64,000 bases of DNA from Trema orientale (Eukaryota; Streptophyta; Magnoliopsida; Rosales; Cannabaceae): assembly GCA_002914845.1 (NCBI GenBank), contig JXTC01000035.1:1222901-1286900 (forward strand), read 5' to 3'. The first letter of the stretch is position 1, and every line of letters starts with the position of its first letter. Below the pieces are notes generated by a model. It was given only the letters and a program-made list of their open reading frames with translations, was not told the DNA's origin and ran no database searches. Positions 9,949-23,174 of this stretch are shown here, in pieces. The position numbers and the translations under genes were made by a program.

Positions 9949-12515
9949 GGTTACTTGGCTTTGAAAGATCTGAACTTGAAGTCTCTAAACTATGAACACA
10001 CTCAACAGTGCTACTAAGCTCTGTTTTTTTTTTTTAATAAAAATTTTGGGTAGGGAGAAAATTGTTGAAATAAGAAAGAGAAATATAATAGCTAGCAAGA
10101 TGTATTGGGATTCTAGCAAGATGTATTGGGATTGAACCCTGGAGTACGCAATAAGAAGCTAAACACGTTGGTATTTATAGTAGAAGGGTCAGCACGGTGA
10201 TGAGTCAGTTCAACGCTCAAGTCAATGGGCACAGCGGTCTTGTGGTCAAGAAACTCATCCACATGGGACCCAAACGCCCACAAGTTCTGTGCCTTCAAAG
10301 AAAGAACCCATTTCATTTTCATTTTCACTTTGTAATTGTTTCAAACGACGCCGCATTAGCCCTTTTCTTTTTTTTTTAAATTTTTTCTGAAACTTTATAA
10401 AATGTAAAGAGCTTTATTTCCCACTTTCTGAGAAGCAACCAAACAGTACTTGTGTATTGCGTTGTATCTATCGGTCATGACCCATGATGTGGAATGGTCC
10501 GTCATCCTGATCAGCTTCTGGAAGTCTCCTTCGCAGAAGGCCGAACCCGTGTCCTCCTCTCTAACGTAAACGCGTTTACCACGTTTGGACAAGGCTTGGT
10601 CAATTAAGATAAAAGTCTCCTTACTATTATTAGCAACGGGCGTTTCTACAATAAGCATCTCACCCAGCTTGTGTGTTATGATTGGTTGAGGAAGTTTTGA
10701 GTGGCCCATTTTTTATTTTTTAATTATGCACCTTGTTGTATAGAATATTTCTCTCTATGGTAACCTAATACACAAATAAGGAACAAATCCGGTGCCTTCA
10801 AAATCGGGATCAAACTCAGATCAAATGAAAATAAGGAGCTTTGAAGCTTGTTTTGAGAAACTAAAGAATTAGGGCAATTTAAATGATCAAGTCCAACAAA
10901 TCACTTAGGCACTACTACCTCTCCCACGCATGTTATAACCTTCAAATTAATTGATTTCTTTTACTAATTTTTATTCTTGACATTCAACCATGGATAACAT
11001 AAATGGATGAGAAATGGGCTATGCAGCCCAGACTTCTTCTCAAAGCTCTATTGTGAAAAAAATCGTAAACCTCATAACCTATACTATCAAAGTAAAATAC
11101 TCATATCTGACTAGTGTTTGCCAAGTTCGGAAGCCCGAGCGGAGCAGTAAATCAGCATCGGAGTAGACGACACTGGTGAATGAAGTCGAAAATCTTGCTG
11201 GGTTTAGTGAGCTGAACGAGTTGTCGCAAAGGACGTGGCCGAAGGAATTCGTTGACTTTTTGGAGTCCAGCTCCTGTAGTGGAACCTTTCTTTCCCAGAG
11301 CCCTCTAAGCTCTTCTGTCCCACTTTGAGCCCTTTATCCATTGATCGAGACCCTGTTCGGCACCAACAATATGCCCTCAGTTTTTTCTTCCTTTCAAAGA
11401 AGAATATTTTGGTTGAATTGAACTTCACCAAATCAACAAAATCCAACTCCGAGACCCAAATCAAAATGCAGCCCATATTACAATCACCAATTTACAAAAA
11501 TTGACGAAAATCAATTCTCCAATTGTAGAAATCCCCAGAATTCTTAAAAAATCAAAACTCGTTGAACGAATTCTGGCCATTTTTGTTCTCCATGTTCAAA
11601 TCGGAAAAAAACTCTGCCGGATTTCAGGATTTTCGGTTTGGCTTTCATAATTATTCATGTGTGAAGGACTAATCTCATGTGTGAAGGTGCACTATAATTT
11701 TGGTACACACTATTCAATCTCCACTATCTAACATAAATTCAACGTCATAAAAGGAGGACGTGTATCAATACTCCCTAAAAATCAGGTGTATTGTAGAAAC
11801 TCCCATTAACAATATGCCAAATTTACCATTGTTTCTATTTTTACACGTGAATTCTGTTAAATATTTTATATTTATCTATGTTAAGCAGCGAAACAAATTA
11901 TTTTTTACATTTTGTATTGGTTTTACCCTTCAGTATTTGAACTCAAAACCGTGTCAATTTATGAATTTCATCCTAAGATTTATATAAATGTGGAGCATTA
12001 TTGCTCAATAAATAAGTAAAGAGTTGATTCATTTGATTTTCATACTAGCATCAATATTTTTTTTCCACAATTTTTTACGTTTTCGTATTTTATCATTTAA
12101 TATGTTTATTCTACTAACATATCTAATATTTTAATAATATAATAAATTATTGTAGAATTCACATATTAAGTAGTGAGACATAATAATATTTAGAATGAAA
12201 ATAAATAGATAAATAGATAAAGTGGTGCTAGTACTCATATTTAACATGTGGTTTCTAAACTTCAATTTTTAAGAGAAATTACGAAAACTAAACCATTTCG
12301 AAGTGCATTTTAGCAAATAACCTAAATTTTAGAGCAATCTGCAAAATAAACTTTTTAATGGTCTGATAAACATGTAGAGCATGATTGAGAGTGTGGTCGA
12401 GTAATAACTCGACCATTTATTAAGTTTTTAAAAGTAGCTATTTAATTAAAACTATTTCCAAATGGTCTATCTGGCAAACCATCCCAAGTTTTAATATCTT
12501 AGAGTCCAGATTTAG
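9949..12515. other. Intergenic, HIPP promoter side and unassigned sequence
   Basis: This holds the HIPP upstream region (to about 10.35 kb), with a direct repeat tagcaagatgtattgggatt twice at about 10091-10133. A minus-strand ORF of unknown nature (10395-10709) and a moderately GC-rich stretch at 11.1-11.5 kb without a clear frame follow. A short inverted repeat GGTCGAGT/ACTCGACC near 12394-12413 is also present. Confidence 0.45.
10395..10709 (-). CDS. Hypothetical ORF, 104 aa, not recognised
   Basis: An ATG-started ORF (MGHSKLPQPIITHKLGEML...) ending ...SQKVGNKALYIL. I do not recognise a family. Its base composition is richer in G and C than the flanks and its codon use looks plausible for a plant. 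It could be an exon of an unannotated gene or a captured or decayed gene fragment. No signal peptide or membrane segment is apparent. No partner exon was found next to it. Confidence 0.25.
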   Translation of the reverse strand: MGHSKLPQPIITHKLGEMLIVETPVANNSKETFILIDQALSKRGKRVYVREEDTGSAFCEGDFQKLIRMTDHSTSWVMTDRYNAIHKYCLVASQKVGNKALYIL

Positions 12516-12766
12516 GGGTCAATTGTTGCGGATATTCAAGCCTTGGTCAAGGCCATACCGGACAGTAAGGTTATTTATACCCCTAGGATGTGTAATAGAG
12601 TGGCACATGCTTTGGCCAAGTGGGCACTTGCCAATGATGGCACGTTTTCTTGGCTTGATAAAGCTCCTCAGTGGCTTAAGCCTCCCTTGAGGAAGACTTG
12701 TACTCACCATCTTCTATTAATTAATCTTGGCCCACACCGGGTCTCTTTAAAAAAAAAAAAAAAAAA
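12516..12766 (+). mobile_element. 5'-truncated LINE tail with poly(A) and 8-bp target-site duplication
   Basis: The translated sequence (VADIQALVKAIPDSK..., TPRMCNRVAHALAKWALA) is the C-terminal end of the RNase H domain found at the end of plant LINE ORF2. It is followed by a short 3' tail and a run of about 19 A (12749-12767). AGATTTAG is present at both borders (12508-12515 and 12767-12774). Only the last 250 bp of the element remain, the usual product of incomplete reverse transcription. Confidence 0.8.
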
Positions 12767-12852
12767 AGATTTAGTTTACATTATGAGTTTAATGCATAAG
12801 CACGACACGAATCCAATCCAACCTGTTTAGTTGACATGAGCGTTGTAGTCTA

Positions 12853-12853
12853 N
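12853..12853. other. Ambiguous base (N)
   Basis: A single n interrupts otherwise defined sequence and marks an unresolved consensus position. Confidence 0.95.
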
Positions 12854-13079
12854 TTCACTGTAATTAGAGAAATAAATATTAGAATAAGAAAAAAGAAATA
12901 ATATAATTATTTTTTTTTTGCAAAGGAAAAAATGATAATTTTTTTTTTTTGTTTAGGTAAAGAGTATTTATTTTTTAATTTTGGGTACATTAATTACCTC
13001 GCTAATTTTCGTTTTGTTGATGTTGCTTCTGATCTAAGTACCAAAAAGATATGTTAATAGTTTAATTATGACAAATATA

Positions 13080-15309
13080 TTCTGTATTTTATTATATTAA
13101 GTATAAATTAATAATAATTTTTTACCTTTCTGCGATTTTTTTAGGGTCAAGTGTTTTTGGATCCAGTGATATAGTTGGCATTGTCTCTGTTTCTTGGATA
13201 GTTGGTGGTACTGGAAGTGCCAACGCAGTTGATTCATCGTCGTCAAATATTTTTGACACAATTGTATCAATTAAAGCCCCTCTTGTTCTGAAATAAATTT
13301 GAAATATTTTTATTTGTCCACATAGTTGTTCAATTACTGGCGGCAATACTGTTGGATCGGTATAGCTTTCTTGTATTGTTAATGTTGAACATAGTCTTTT
13401 GATCAGAATTTGGTTACTTTTCCAAAAATTGTTATGACGGTGAATCCTGTCTTGTCTTGTATTCTGGTTTTTAATTTATACCTATTGAGACAGTAATATG
13501 AGAGGAATAAGAAAAAAAATGAATAATTTAATTAAGGCCTAATAGTTTGAGATATATATATATTATATAAGTTAGTTAATTAAGAAAATATTTATATGAG
13601 TTATTGGATTATATTTTTTTACTATAGAATTGGCGTTGATGAGAGATGACCATGCGTATCGCACCACCATCCACTTCCTGCTTCTCGAACTTATCGGGAA
13701 CATTGGTGGCAGGAGTTGAAATACCAACCTTGATGTATTTTAAATTTGAATATTGTTGCTTTTACTGTAAATTTGATTCCCTGAAGATAGAGAGAAAAAA
13801 AGTTTGATATTAATATAAATTATAGTAAATAATGATCTTTTTATTAACGTTATTGTATTTTTGTTAACCTGTTGTGTCAAGGGATCTAGCTGATTTAATT
13901 CTGTAATTGTTCTCCTGTTCTGCAATTTTTGTTGTTCTGACGGCTGTATTTCTCTTGGAACAGGAGCTGGTAGGAATTCAACATATTGTGTCGTATGTTG
14001 AAACCTGAATAATAGATTGGTTAAAGGGATAAAATACAAAAAATTCTTATGTTTAGGAAAGATAAATAAAATATGATATTTTTTTTTTGTTCTATGATTT
14101 TTTTGAATAAAAACAAAATATGAAGGGTAATTATTACCTTGTTTTTAGTGCATTAACTTCTAGTATGTTTATATTTGTATAATATCTTGTTGCACCTGTG
14201 CTTGCTGTATATGTATTTCCTACTTAATATAAAAAATTTTGTTAGTAATTATTTAATTAAAGTATAACAATATTTTTGTTTAAAGTTATTAAATATAGAT
14301 GTAAATGTAGATATTAATTACCTAAATATTGTTTTATTGTCATAGATGTAAAAATAGTTATAACTGATTCTTCCATAATTTTTACAATATCTGGGTTAAA
14401 GCTTTTTGCTGTTTCTCCCCACAAAGTAATTTATAATTTTTCGCTCCTGCAATTAAATGAAGTGATGTTAGTGTATAATTAGAATAAAGAACAAAGTTTA
14501 TATATATTTATATATATATATGAATTTTTATAATAAATTAATTAATTACCTAATATTTTGTATTGTTAGTGTCTGTCTTGGTGTTGTTTTGCCTTTGACA
14601 TTTGTTTCTTCCAAGTTTGTAGTTCTGTCAACATTCCTACAATATCTAGTGTCAAGGGGAGGAAATTGATATTAGTAAATTTCAATAAATATTAGTACAT
14701 GTTAATGAAGAAATAATACTGTAATTAATAGTACCTGATAATATATCATAAATATCTGTCCTCGAAGTTAGTTGGTTAAAATCTATAAAATAAAATTTGT
14801 GCATTGGAATGTTTGTTATTAAGATTATCGTTGGAGCGAAGGATATTGTTCTGGCAAATCGTAGTATTGCAGTGTGAGGCACGATTTTATATTTCGGTTT
14901 GTTCGGTGCTATATTAAAATTGGTAATTTGATATGCTTCTCCTTCAGTTATTTGTTGTGATACATAGTCTGCATCTCGACCTCTGATTGTTCTATGAATT
15001 GCTTCATGCTGTTAATTTTTTTTTAAAAAAAAAGTTTAATTGTTACATCATATTTCATGAAGTTATAGACAAAAATATATATATGTATTAATTATACTAA
15101 CTTATATATGTATTAATTATACTAACTTATAATGGAGTATGAAATAAGGTGATTCAGTGGTGTTTTTTTATCTCGTGATTAACTAAAATACAGTCGAGAC
15201 TTATTAGTCACCCAGTTGTATAGTCGTTGTTATGTCAAAGTCGACTAATTCGAGCTTCTATTACTGCATAAACCTCGTTTGGTTTGAGAGATCATATTGG
15301 TGTTGCCAT
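13080..15309 (-). pseudogene. Helitron-borne RPA70-like single-strand DNA-binding protein, broken
   Basis: Pieces of the RPA large-subunit architecture occur in order on the minus strand. Near 15309 the start MATPI leads to EARISRL and LISLDCILVNHE. Near 14700-15000 is an OB-fold segment (HRTIRGRDADYVSQQI, ITNFNIAPNKPKYKIVPHTA). Near 14320-14600 are TPRQTLTIQN and PDIVKIMEESVITIF. The C-terminal DNA-binding domain (YKLKTRIQDKTGFTVITIFGK) is near 13430-13480. In-frame stops (after MATPI, after EARISRL) and at least one frameshift near 14420 break it, and introns may also separate the pieces. In Helitrons the product is thought to coat single-stranded transposition intermediates. A 30-bp direct repeat near 15070-15125 adds to the decay. 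Confidence 0.75.
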
Positions 15310-15479
15310 TCTTTTTTTTTTTTTGTTTTAACTGCAAAATACAAAAATTTAATAAGATCAAAATTTATTAAGAATATTTAAAAAGTTGATATATAAAGGG
15401 TCACAAAGATGTATATATAAATTCATGTTAAAATTATATTTTAATAATACTTAATTTATAGTGTAATTTTTTTACTTAC

Positions 15480-18400
15480 GTAATGTTATGCAAAATTTCT
15501 TTGTAAACTATGTTTTTAATATGTGCTGGATATTTATTGATGGATTCATTTATTAATATATATAATCCTTTTGGAGTCATTAATCATGACAGGGCTACGT
15601 ATAATTGACCATGTGTAAAGATTTTATTTTCTAAATAAATACTTACTTTATTTAGTGATTGTCCTTGACTTTTATTTATTGTCATTGCATAACATGTTTT
15701 TACAGGAAATTGTCATCTTTTTAAAGTAAATGACCATCTGGATTCGTTTATAGTCATTTCTATTCTTGGAATATATACCTTTTCATTTTCATTATTTGAA
15801 TTTATAATTTAACCTTCTATGATTCTATTTGCTAATTGTGTAATTATAACTCTTGTGCCATTGCATAATTCCATTGACTGATTTAAATTTCTTAATAACA
15901 TTATTGGGGTTCCTACCTTAAGATTTAATTCATGTGGTGGCACACCATTAAAATTTAAAGTATATAAGAATTCTTAAGGATATAATAGATTCAGCTCATC
16001 AATATTTTTTGTTGAGACTATTATTGTATCATAACTGTAATAAATTTTTAACTCGTTAGGTATTAAGGACAGTATATATTTATTTATATCATCAGTTATT
16101 TTGTTTTTTGAAGTTATTATTGCTCTGTATTTTATGTAATTAATGTTACTAAATTTTTCTTTGAAATTATCATATATTAAATTCGAAATTTTTTCAATTG
16201 GGTTTGATTCATATTGTATTATGTATTTTTCTGGTATTTTAATCCATGTTGCATCTTCATTTTCAGGATCTTTTATTTCTTCTGCAGTACCGTTTTCCAC
16301 ACTTAATATCTATTTTTAGAATTGTAAAATTTCCTTTTTTTCTTGTTCTGTAGTATTAGGTTTTTTTAATCTCATATTTTCTATTAGTGATAATAATTTA
16401 AAGTATGGCCATAAGTAAGAATTATTTATACTTGTATTTATTATATTTTCTTTTGTTCCAGCAGGTATAACAGGTAAAATTTGTCTGAAATTGCCACCTA
16501 ATATAATTATCATTTCACGAAAAGGTTGGTCAATATTGTTTTTCAAATCTTGTAGTGTCTTATCTAAAGCTTCGAAACAGTGCTTCTTATTCATTGGTGC
16601 TTTATCCTATAATATAAACGTTATTTTTTCAATTAATTTTACTAACTGAGTTCCTTTTTTGATATGACAAGTGGAAAATTTATCGGTTGATAAAGGTTTT
16701 TGAAATCTTGAATGTGCGGTTCTACCTTTATGTAATAATAATACAGCTATTCCAGATGATACGACAGCTAAAATAATTCCGTTATTTGATTTGATTTTGG
16801 TGATAATCATATTCCATAAATAAGTTTTTCCTGTGCCTCCGTGTCCATAAATAAAAAATAAATTTTCTCTTTTATTATTTAATGAATCTATAATTTATTC
16901 GTAGATACAGCGTTGTTCATTATTTAAGTTTTTTTCTAAAATAGTATTCTCTTCTTTTAGTTTATTATGTTATAATCTAATTCTTCTCGCAAAAGTTTAT
17001 TATTCAAATCGTCAATTAATGTTTCTGCTATTAGTGGCTGACTAAAATTTTTTAGAGTAGATAAATTTAAATTTAATTATTTTTCTAATTCATATAACAC
17101 ATAACTATATAATTTATTTTCTGGAATTTGGAAATGTGGATTATTGAATAAAGTTTTTGTCCTATGTAAAATATCTTCTGTCATAAGTTTCTAATGATTT
17201 TCAAATAATGTTGTTGGATTATTTACATTACAAAATAGTAAGATTATTGTAAATAATTGTCGTAATTGATGTGATATTGACCAAAATGAGGCTTCTAGTA
17301 TTGATTCATTCTATTCTTTATCATCTCCTAATAAACTTAATGCGTTGTATGCTGCTTGATTTGTTGAGTATGTGATACCATTAATGGTCCGTATAGATTC
17401 AAAATTTGTTGCACCTTTTTGGTGATTTAATAATAATTTCAAATAATATAATTCTCCAGAGCTTGGACGGATATAAAAAGTTCGTCCGATTGAATATTCT
17501 GATTTTCTAATGGTCCAAATTTTGTCTTTATCATTCCAGACCCATTTAGTAAGAAATTCTATATATGATAACTGTCTAGCTTCTGTATTAAATTTATTTA
17601 TTTCCATCCATTCTGTTAAGGTTGTTTTTTCAATTCCTAGTTGCCTAACTATATTATGAAGATGTTGATTTGAATAGAATGTTATATTTTGCATATGTGG
17701 TAAAAGAATTGTTAATATCTATACTGCTAGATTTCTGTGATATATGGAATATTCATATAATCTCCACATGGCCTCGTACGATGTTATATATCGGTAATTA
17801 ATATAGTTTTTTATTTCGTCTATTTCTTTATAAAGAGTTTCTCCAGATTGTTCTTTACATATATTATCTTCTATTACTGCTCTTATTCTGTCTGGACCTT
17901 TTGTTAAGTATTTGAATAAATATTTTATTAACATAGATTGTGAGCATATTTCGACATTTATGTGGGCATAAAATTTTAAGCATAAATTTTTATTGTAAGG
18001 GTCTACAAATCTGTTATCTAATTTAATACCTTCTTTTTGTATGTAAAATAGTGTATTTCTGCGTTGATAATTATTGAATCCATTTTCTTCGATAGTTGTT
18101 TCATTTTTAAATTATTTTAAGAATTTTTTAGGACAAATTGAGTTTTTCATACATGGGGCATTTGTTTTAGCAATGCCACATAGTCCATACATCATGAATT
18201 CTGCTACGATGTTGTACTCATGTGGATTTTTTTCAGGATTAGGTATTTCAGCTGAAATAAATTTATTTATTTGTGATGGTTCGGATAATTTTTCATTTGG
18301 ATGAAGCCAAAATAGAAAATGGCAATCAGGTAAGCCACGTTTTTGGAATTCAACAATGTATAAATCTACATAAGAAAACAAAGACACCAAAAAAACACAG

Positions 18401-20176
18401 AAGAAAAATATTAGTTTTAATTAAAGATAAAGATGATTATCGTTTTTGTATATTTTGTTTTGTTAGATAAAATAATAAGGGCTTACCAGCGATAATTATG
18501 CCGAAAATTTTGTCAGTTTTAATAGTGGACAAAACTTGATTTAGTTTCATTTTAAAAATTCTTGTAATTATATCTGGTTTGTCTTCAGGTTTTTAACCAA
18601 GAATTTTATTTAAGGCACTTATTATTTCGGGCCATTTAGGATTGCATGTAAATGTTATAAATAAATCAGAATTTTCATACTTTCTACATATTACCATTGC
18701 ATCTTGATAATTTTGGATCATATATCTGAGACTTCCAGTATGGCTAGATAGTAGAATAATTCTTTTTCTGATTGCTCTTGTATCTGTGTCTCCTCTTGTA
18801 ATGGCGTCTTGGACGTCTTGATAAATTTCAGATCTTAGATTATTTTGATTTTTTCTGATATAGTCTAATCGATTTTCCTCAACAGAGGCATATATATCAA
18901 CTATATATTGTTGAAACCGTCTACCGCTTTTGAATAAAATATTATTTATATTTTCACATTAGGTATTCTATTTCTTGAAGGTTGTTTTCCTGGTCTATCT
19001 GTATTCCAATTTAAATCAATTCTATAACCGTCTTCTCCGTATAGAAATAGGAGAGGATATTGTAGAGCCATATAAGATGGGTGTAATTTTGTGATTATCT
19101 GTAAATTGTTTGTTTTGTCTTGGATTATAATATCTCTTCATTTTTCATATTCACTAATATCTCCTACAATTAGTCCTCCTATATCATTTAAAGTGGGTAA
19201 TTCATATTGATTGTTATCTATAAATCGTCGTCCTATTAATCTTAGTTTCGTAGATAGAATTTCATTTTCATTATATCTGTCTTTAACCATACGAAAAAAT
19301 TTTACTAATTGATTATTCTCATTGAGTATGTTAATTAATTTTTCAACAATTAATTTATTCTTTTGACTCATCATCAAATGAAAAAGTCGACATTCCATTT
19401 TCTGTGTCATATATATATATGATTGAGAGAATTTAGGAGAGTTATTGTTTGTTGGCAATAAAGATCCCATAAGATGACCGCTAATTTTAAAAATATATAG
19501 ACCATCTGAATTTTTTGTATTTTGTTCTATGTTTGCTCCAAAAGATGTAAAAGCAAACATAGAATTAAAAGTTCGGATATTTTTTCAAAAATTTGTACTT
19601 AAAGTCCCTCCGCGATAATCAATTAATTGATTTAGCATAGGAGGGGAATTTTTTATTGGAGGGAGTTTAATTTTTCCATCTTTACAGTATAAATTATATT
19701 TTGGTGGATATATTTTTTTTAATAGATTCATCAAACTAAAAGGATGCACTACAATATTTACAGATGTAAGAGCAATCTCTAAGGTCGTGATATTTATTAA
19801 TATCACCTGTAATATAATATTGAATGAGAATTAAAGATGAGAAAATATTTAATGAATTAAACCTATAACAGCAAGAATACTTTTTTTTCTGTATTCTTAT
19901 AAGAGGAATAGAAAGATTACTTTGTGTGTCGAGATTAGTTGACACTGATAGCTCAACTGAATGAAAGAAATATCTTTCTGAATTTGTGAAAGTTAATGTT
20001 GGAATGAGCTTTGATCGATGAATATTTTCTGAAACTATACTGGAGTTCCTATATTGATGATTCAGAATATCATCATTGCTGGTAACAGAGTCTTCAATTA
20101 GAAGATAATGATAACGCAGTTTATATTGACGTTTTGATGATGTAAGATTTCTTGACATCATCTTGTTCTTCATCAA
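15480..20176 (-). pseudogene. Helitron RepHel (HUH Rep endonuclease plus PIF1-like helicase), broken
   Basis: Reading down the minus strand gives the following order. The N-terminal zinc-finger region (RDCSYICKYCSASF) is near 19740. The Helitron-like N domain has FAFTSFGANIEQN, GSLLPTNN, LNDIGGLIVGDISEYEK and LHPSYMALQYPLLF. The Rep domain has TFTCNPKWPEI, then EFQKRGLPDCHFLFWLH, then the two-tyrosine motif YLFKYLTKGPDRI near 17900. The helicase has Walker A GHGGTGKT near 16820 and ILGGNFRQILPVIP near 16480, with the C-terminal [10 protein letters not shown] near 15680. The HUH motif, normally LPHAH, reads LPDCH, losing one metal-binding His. The Walker B start (usually WDEAP) reads stop-DKAP near 16610. 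Many further stops occur, for example after EYEK at 19138-19140. It cannot be functional. Confidence 0.85.
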
Positions 20177-21368
20177 ATTAGAAGAGAGGAGAAAAAATAC
20201 AAAGAGGAAAAAACATATTATTATATTAATATATTTTTTATTTAAAACTTATAGAATAATTTAACAATGTTATTTATGCATAAAATAATGAATATTTTAT
20301 ATGAATTATATTTCATATTATTATTATTAATATTATAATTATATCAATATATTTAGAATATTTACAATGTCTTTGTTCGTAGCTCTTTTCAAATTATGCT
20401 CTTTTAATATGAAGTTTTTTTTTAAGCTATTTACATTTTAGTTATTATTCATAATGTCATTGTTATAATGTTATCTATATATTAATGTAGTTTTATATGC
20501 AGTATAAATTATCTTATCTTTTTATGATTTTTTCTTATTATTTTGATTCAGTGTTATTTTTTATGATTATATTGTGATATTAATTATCGTATATGGTAGC
20601 TGTATTTTTTTATTTTTTTAGTCTTATTTTTAATAATTATAAAATTATAGCTGGGAAGCAGGAAATTGTAAAGTTTTTTTTTCCTTTCCAAGGACATATA
20701 TTGAAAGTATGTATTTTTAATTAACATATATTAGTGTTAATCATCTTTAATTGTTCATTTGTACAAAGTATAAATTTAAAATATTTTTTTTGTTAGTTAT
20801 GTAATTTCTGTATTTATTTTAAATATTTGTTACATTTTTTTTCTTTATAATTTTTTCATTATTGTTTGAATAATTTTTTTTCATTAGTTATTTGTTCTTT
20901 TTACCACATCTTATTTTTCTCTTTTTCTTTCCTTATTTTTTTTTTTATTTTTTGTCTTTTTTACCTTGTTCTTGTGGTTCAATTACCTCTTTTTTTTAAA
21001 GTTTTTTTTCTAAAGACGTAAGTTTACTTATATTCTAGATAAAAAAAATTTATTTTCAAAATTTTATAGGCATGGTATAAAATTTTTATGCCTAAATTTG
21101 TCCATAATTAATATAGTTACAATTATTAGAAATGTTTATGTTTTATTATGATATTTTAAATTTAATTTCTTAATTGTTGTAAATTAAGTGTGTATTATTT
21201 GTTTATGGAATTTTAATAGTGATAATTTTTTCTTTATTCTCTTTTCTTTTATTTTTTATTCGTTTGTTTATTTATTTATTTTTTTCTTGTTACCAAGAAT
21301 TGCGCTTTTTACAAAAATATTATGCTAGATAAATTATACTGATTAATTATAGTTTTGATTTTGTTGCT
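20177..21368. other. Very AT-rich stretch upstream of the Helitron gene
   Basis: Dominated by A/T with long T-runs and no ORF of note. It probably holds the Helitron 5' end. A weak candidate is a minus-strand TCTAGAATATAAGTAAAC preceded by A (about 21022-21039). I cannot confirm it. Confidence 0.4.
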
Positions 21369-21373
21369 AAAAC

Positions 21374-23174
21374 TGTTGGGATATTTGTCCTAAAAAGCAT
21401 ATTTCCAATTATACCCTTTGAGTATGAACAACTTTCTCTTATATGCAATTATGATATTTGCTAGATTAAACTATCTTAGTTGAATAGTTTATTTATTTGA
21501 AAAAGATTCCAAGACTTTGCTTGTGTATAAAGAAACAAACATGATTAAGTGTTAATTGTGGGGAGACTTGTTTCTTTATCTAAATCTAAATGAACTAGTT
21601 CACAATCTATAAATAAAAATGGAATACTTTATTTACTATAGGTTGTAGTGTTTGTCTATCTCAACGGGAATGATGTGTCTTAAATAATTGAACTATGTGA
21701 CTTCTGATAGAAACACTAATACAACATAAACAAATTATGTGTATTGAACTGGACCAGGTAATATAAAGAATTGGAGTGCCGTAACTCAATTCTTATATTA
21801 CCACAAACTAGCTCTTAGCATGTAGATCTTAATCCTTGATGTTTGATTGGACTTGCTTTCATGGGTTGTAGCCTTTTGATTTATTAAAAGACTAACCTCT
21901 ATGAAATTGGAGGTGAACTCTGGCATATTGGAGGTTATGGTTTATGAATTGATGGGAACACCAAATAGTTAAGGACACTATACATTAATGCCACTTTAGG
22001 TTCTTTCAAGATTCATAGAATAATTAAATCTAAGATCTTACTATTTACTTTGTGAATTGGTTGATAATTTTGTCTAAATGGCCATTGAGAACAAAATTAT
22101 TGACAACATGATTCCTTGATAGAAAGATGGTAACTTAAAGGTAAATAGGTGTTGGAGGGGTATTACGGTAATTTCACCTATCCAACTACGGCATTGTATA
22201 GGGATTCTATGTGTGGTATAGAATATGCTAGATGGATCGGTTAATCAAGGTTAGTTGATTGAATCTCTATAAAAGGCATGACATCTAATCTAAGAGTACA
22301 GTATTGGGTCTTTAGTGGAGTGTCCCCTTTACTAATAATATTTATATAAATACCATAATAAGAGTTATTATGTATTTATCATATTATTAGAGCTTAGATT
22401 ATTTGGATCCATTAGGTTCCTTGTCTAACTCAACAAAGCTCATTAATTGGTTGGTAATATTCGTGAAATTAGTTTCATGAAACTGTGTAAAATAATGATT
22501 CTATACAGAAGTTGGTATTTTTATAAATAAGTTACATGAGTTGGACATATTTATAAAAATATACCCAAAAGCCCAAATTAGAGAACAAGCCCAATCCTAA
22601 TTGGACTAGGGTTAGCAGTTTTTGGCCTCATAAATATAAGATACATGAGAGAAAAAACTGCACAGTAATTCTAAGAGAGCTACACGCCTAAGGCATAGAG
22701 AAAGAGAGAATTCGGCCAACCCAAGGCTAAGTGAGAGAGAAAAAGTTTCCTGCAACCTCACACTCTCATCTCACATCTTGATGTTCCATAAGATCAAGAA
22801 GGTGTTCTTGATCGTTCTCCAACGAAGGATTCAACTTGGTGCCCACTCACTTAATCAACTAAGAGCAAGAGCATAGACAAGAAGATCTAGGGTTGGAGGT
22901 TTGATCACCATCAACAAGGAGATCAAGAAGGAGCACGCTACAAGAGTAAACCCTAATCCCATCTCTAGGGTTTATGCATCTAGATTTGATTTATGTTATA
23001 CATGATCCTGTATATGATATATGCATGTAATATGGTTATGAAAACTGTTTTTATGTAAAAAAATTTAAAACCTAAATCCGCTATTTTTTCTGCTGCGTTC
23101 ATGATGTGATCATGTGTTTTTCATAGTTTGCATGCATGTATATTTTTTGTCCTAAGTGTTAGGTAATTCCAGCA
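21374..23174. mobile_element. Solo LTR (1801 bp) with 5-bp target-site duplication
   Basis: The element starts TGTTGGGAT and ends ATTCCAGCA, so it has TG...CA ends with a near-inverted terminal repeat. It is flanked directly by AAAAC on both sides (21369-21373 and 23175-23179). No primer-binding site follows its right end and no internal retroelement coding is adjacent, so it is a solo LTR left by recombination. A TATA-like ctcataaatataagatac lies near 22627-22645 and is followed by a GA-rich segment resembling a transcribed leader. The superfamily is not certain; the start resembles Ty1-copia LTRs. Confidence 0.85.

Larger units (their letters stand above)
13080..20180 (-). mobile_element. 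Decayed Helitron (RepHel plus RPA-like genes); ends not found
   Basis: Two linked minus-strand pseudogenes, a Rep-helicase at 15480-20176 and a replication protein A-like gene at 13080-15309, are the combination carried by autonomous-type plant Helitrons. The body is about 7 kb and AT-rich. I could not identify the 5' TC end or the 3' hairpin-CTRR end; the 5' end should lie between 20.2 and 21.4 kb and the 3' end below 13.1 kb. Stop codons, frameshifts and catalytic substitutions show an old, inactive copy. Confidence 0.85.

Noticed and set aside
11204-11476. 90-codon minus-strand ORF in a GC-richer stretch
   Set aside because: No domain, no partner exon and no consistent coding frame on either strand; kept only as unassigned sequence.
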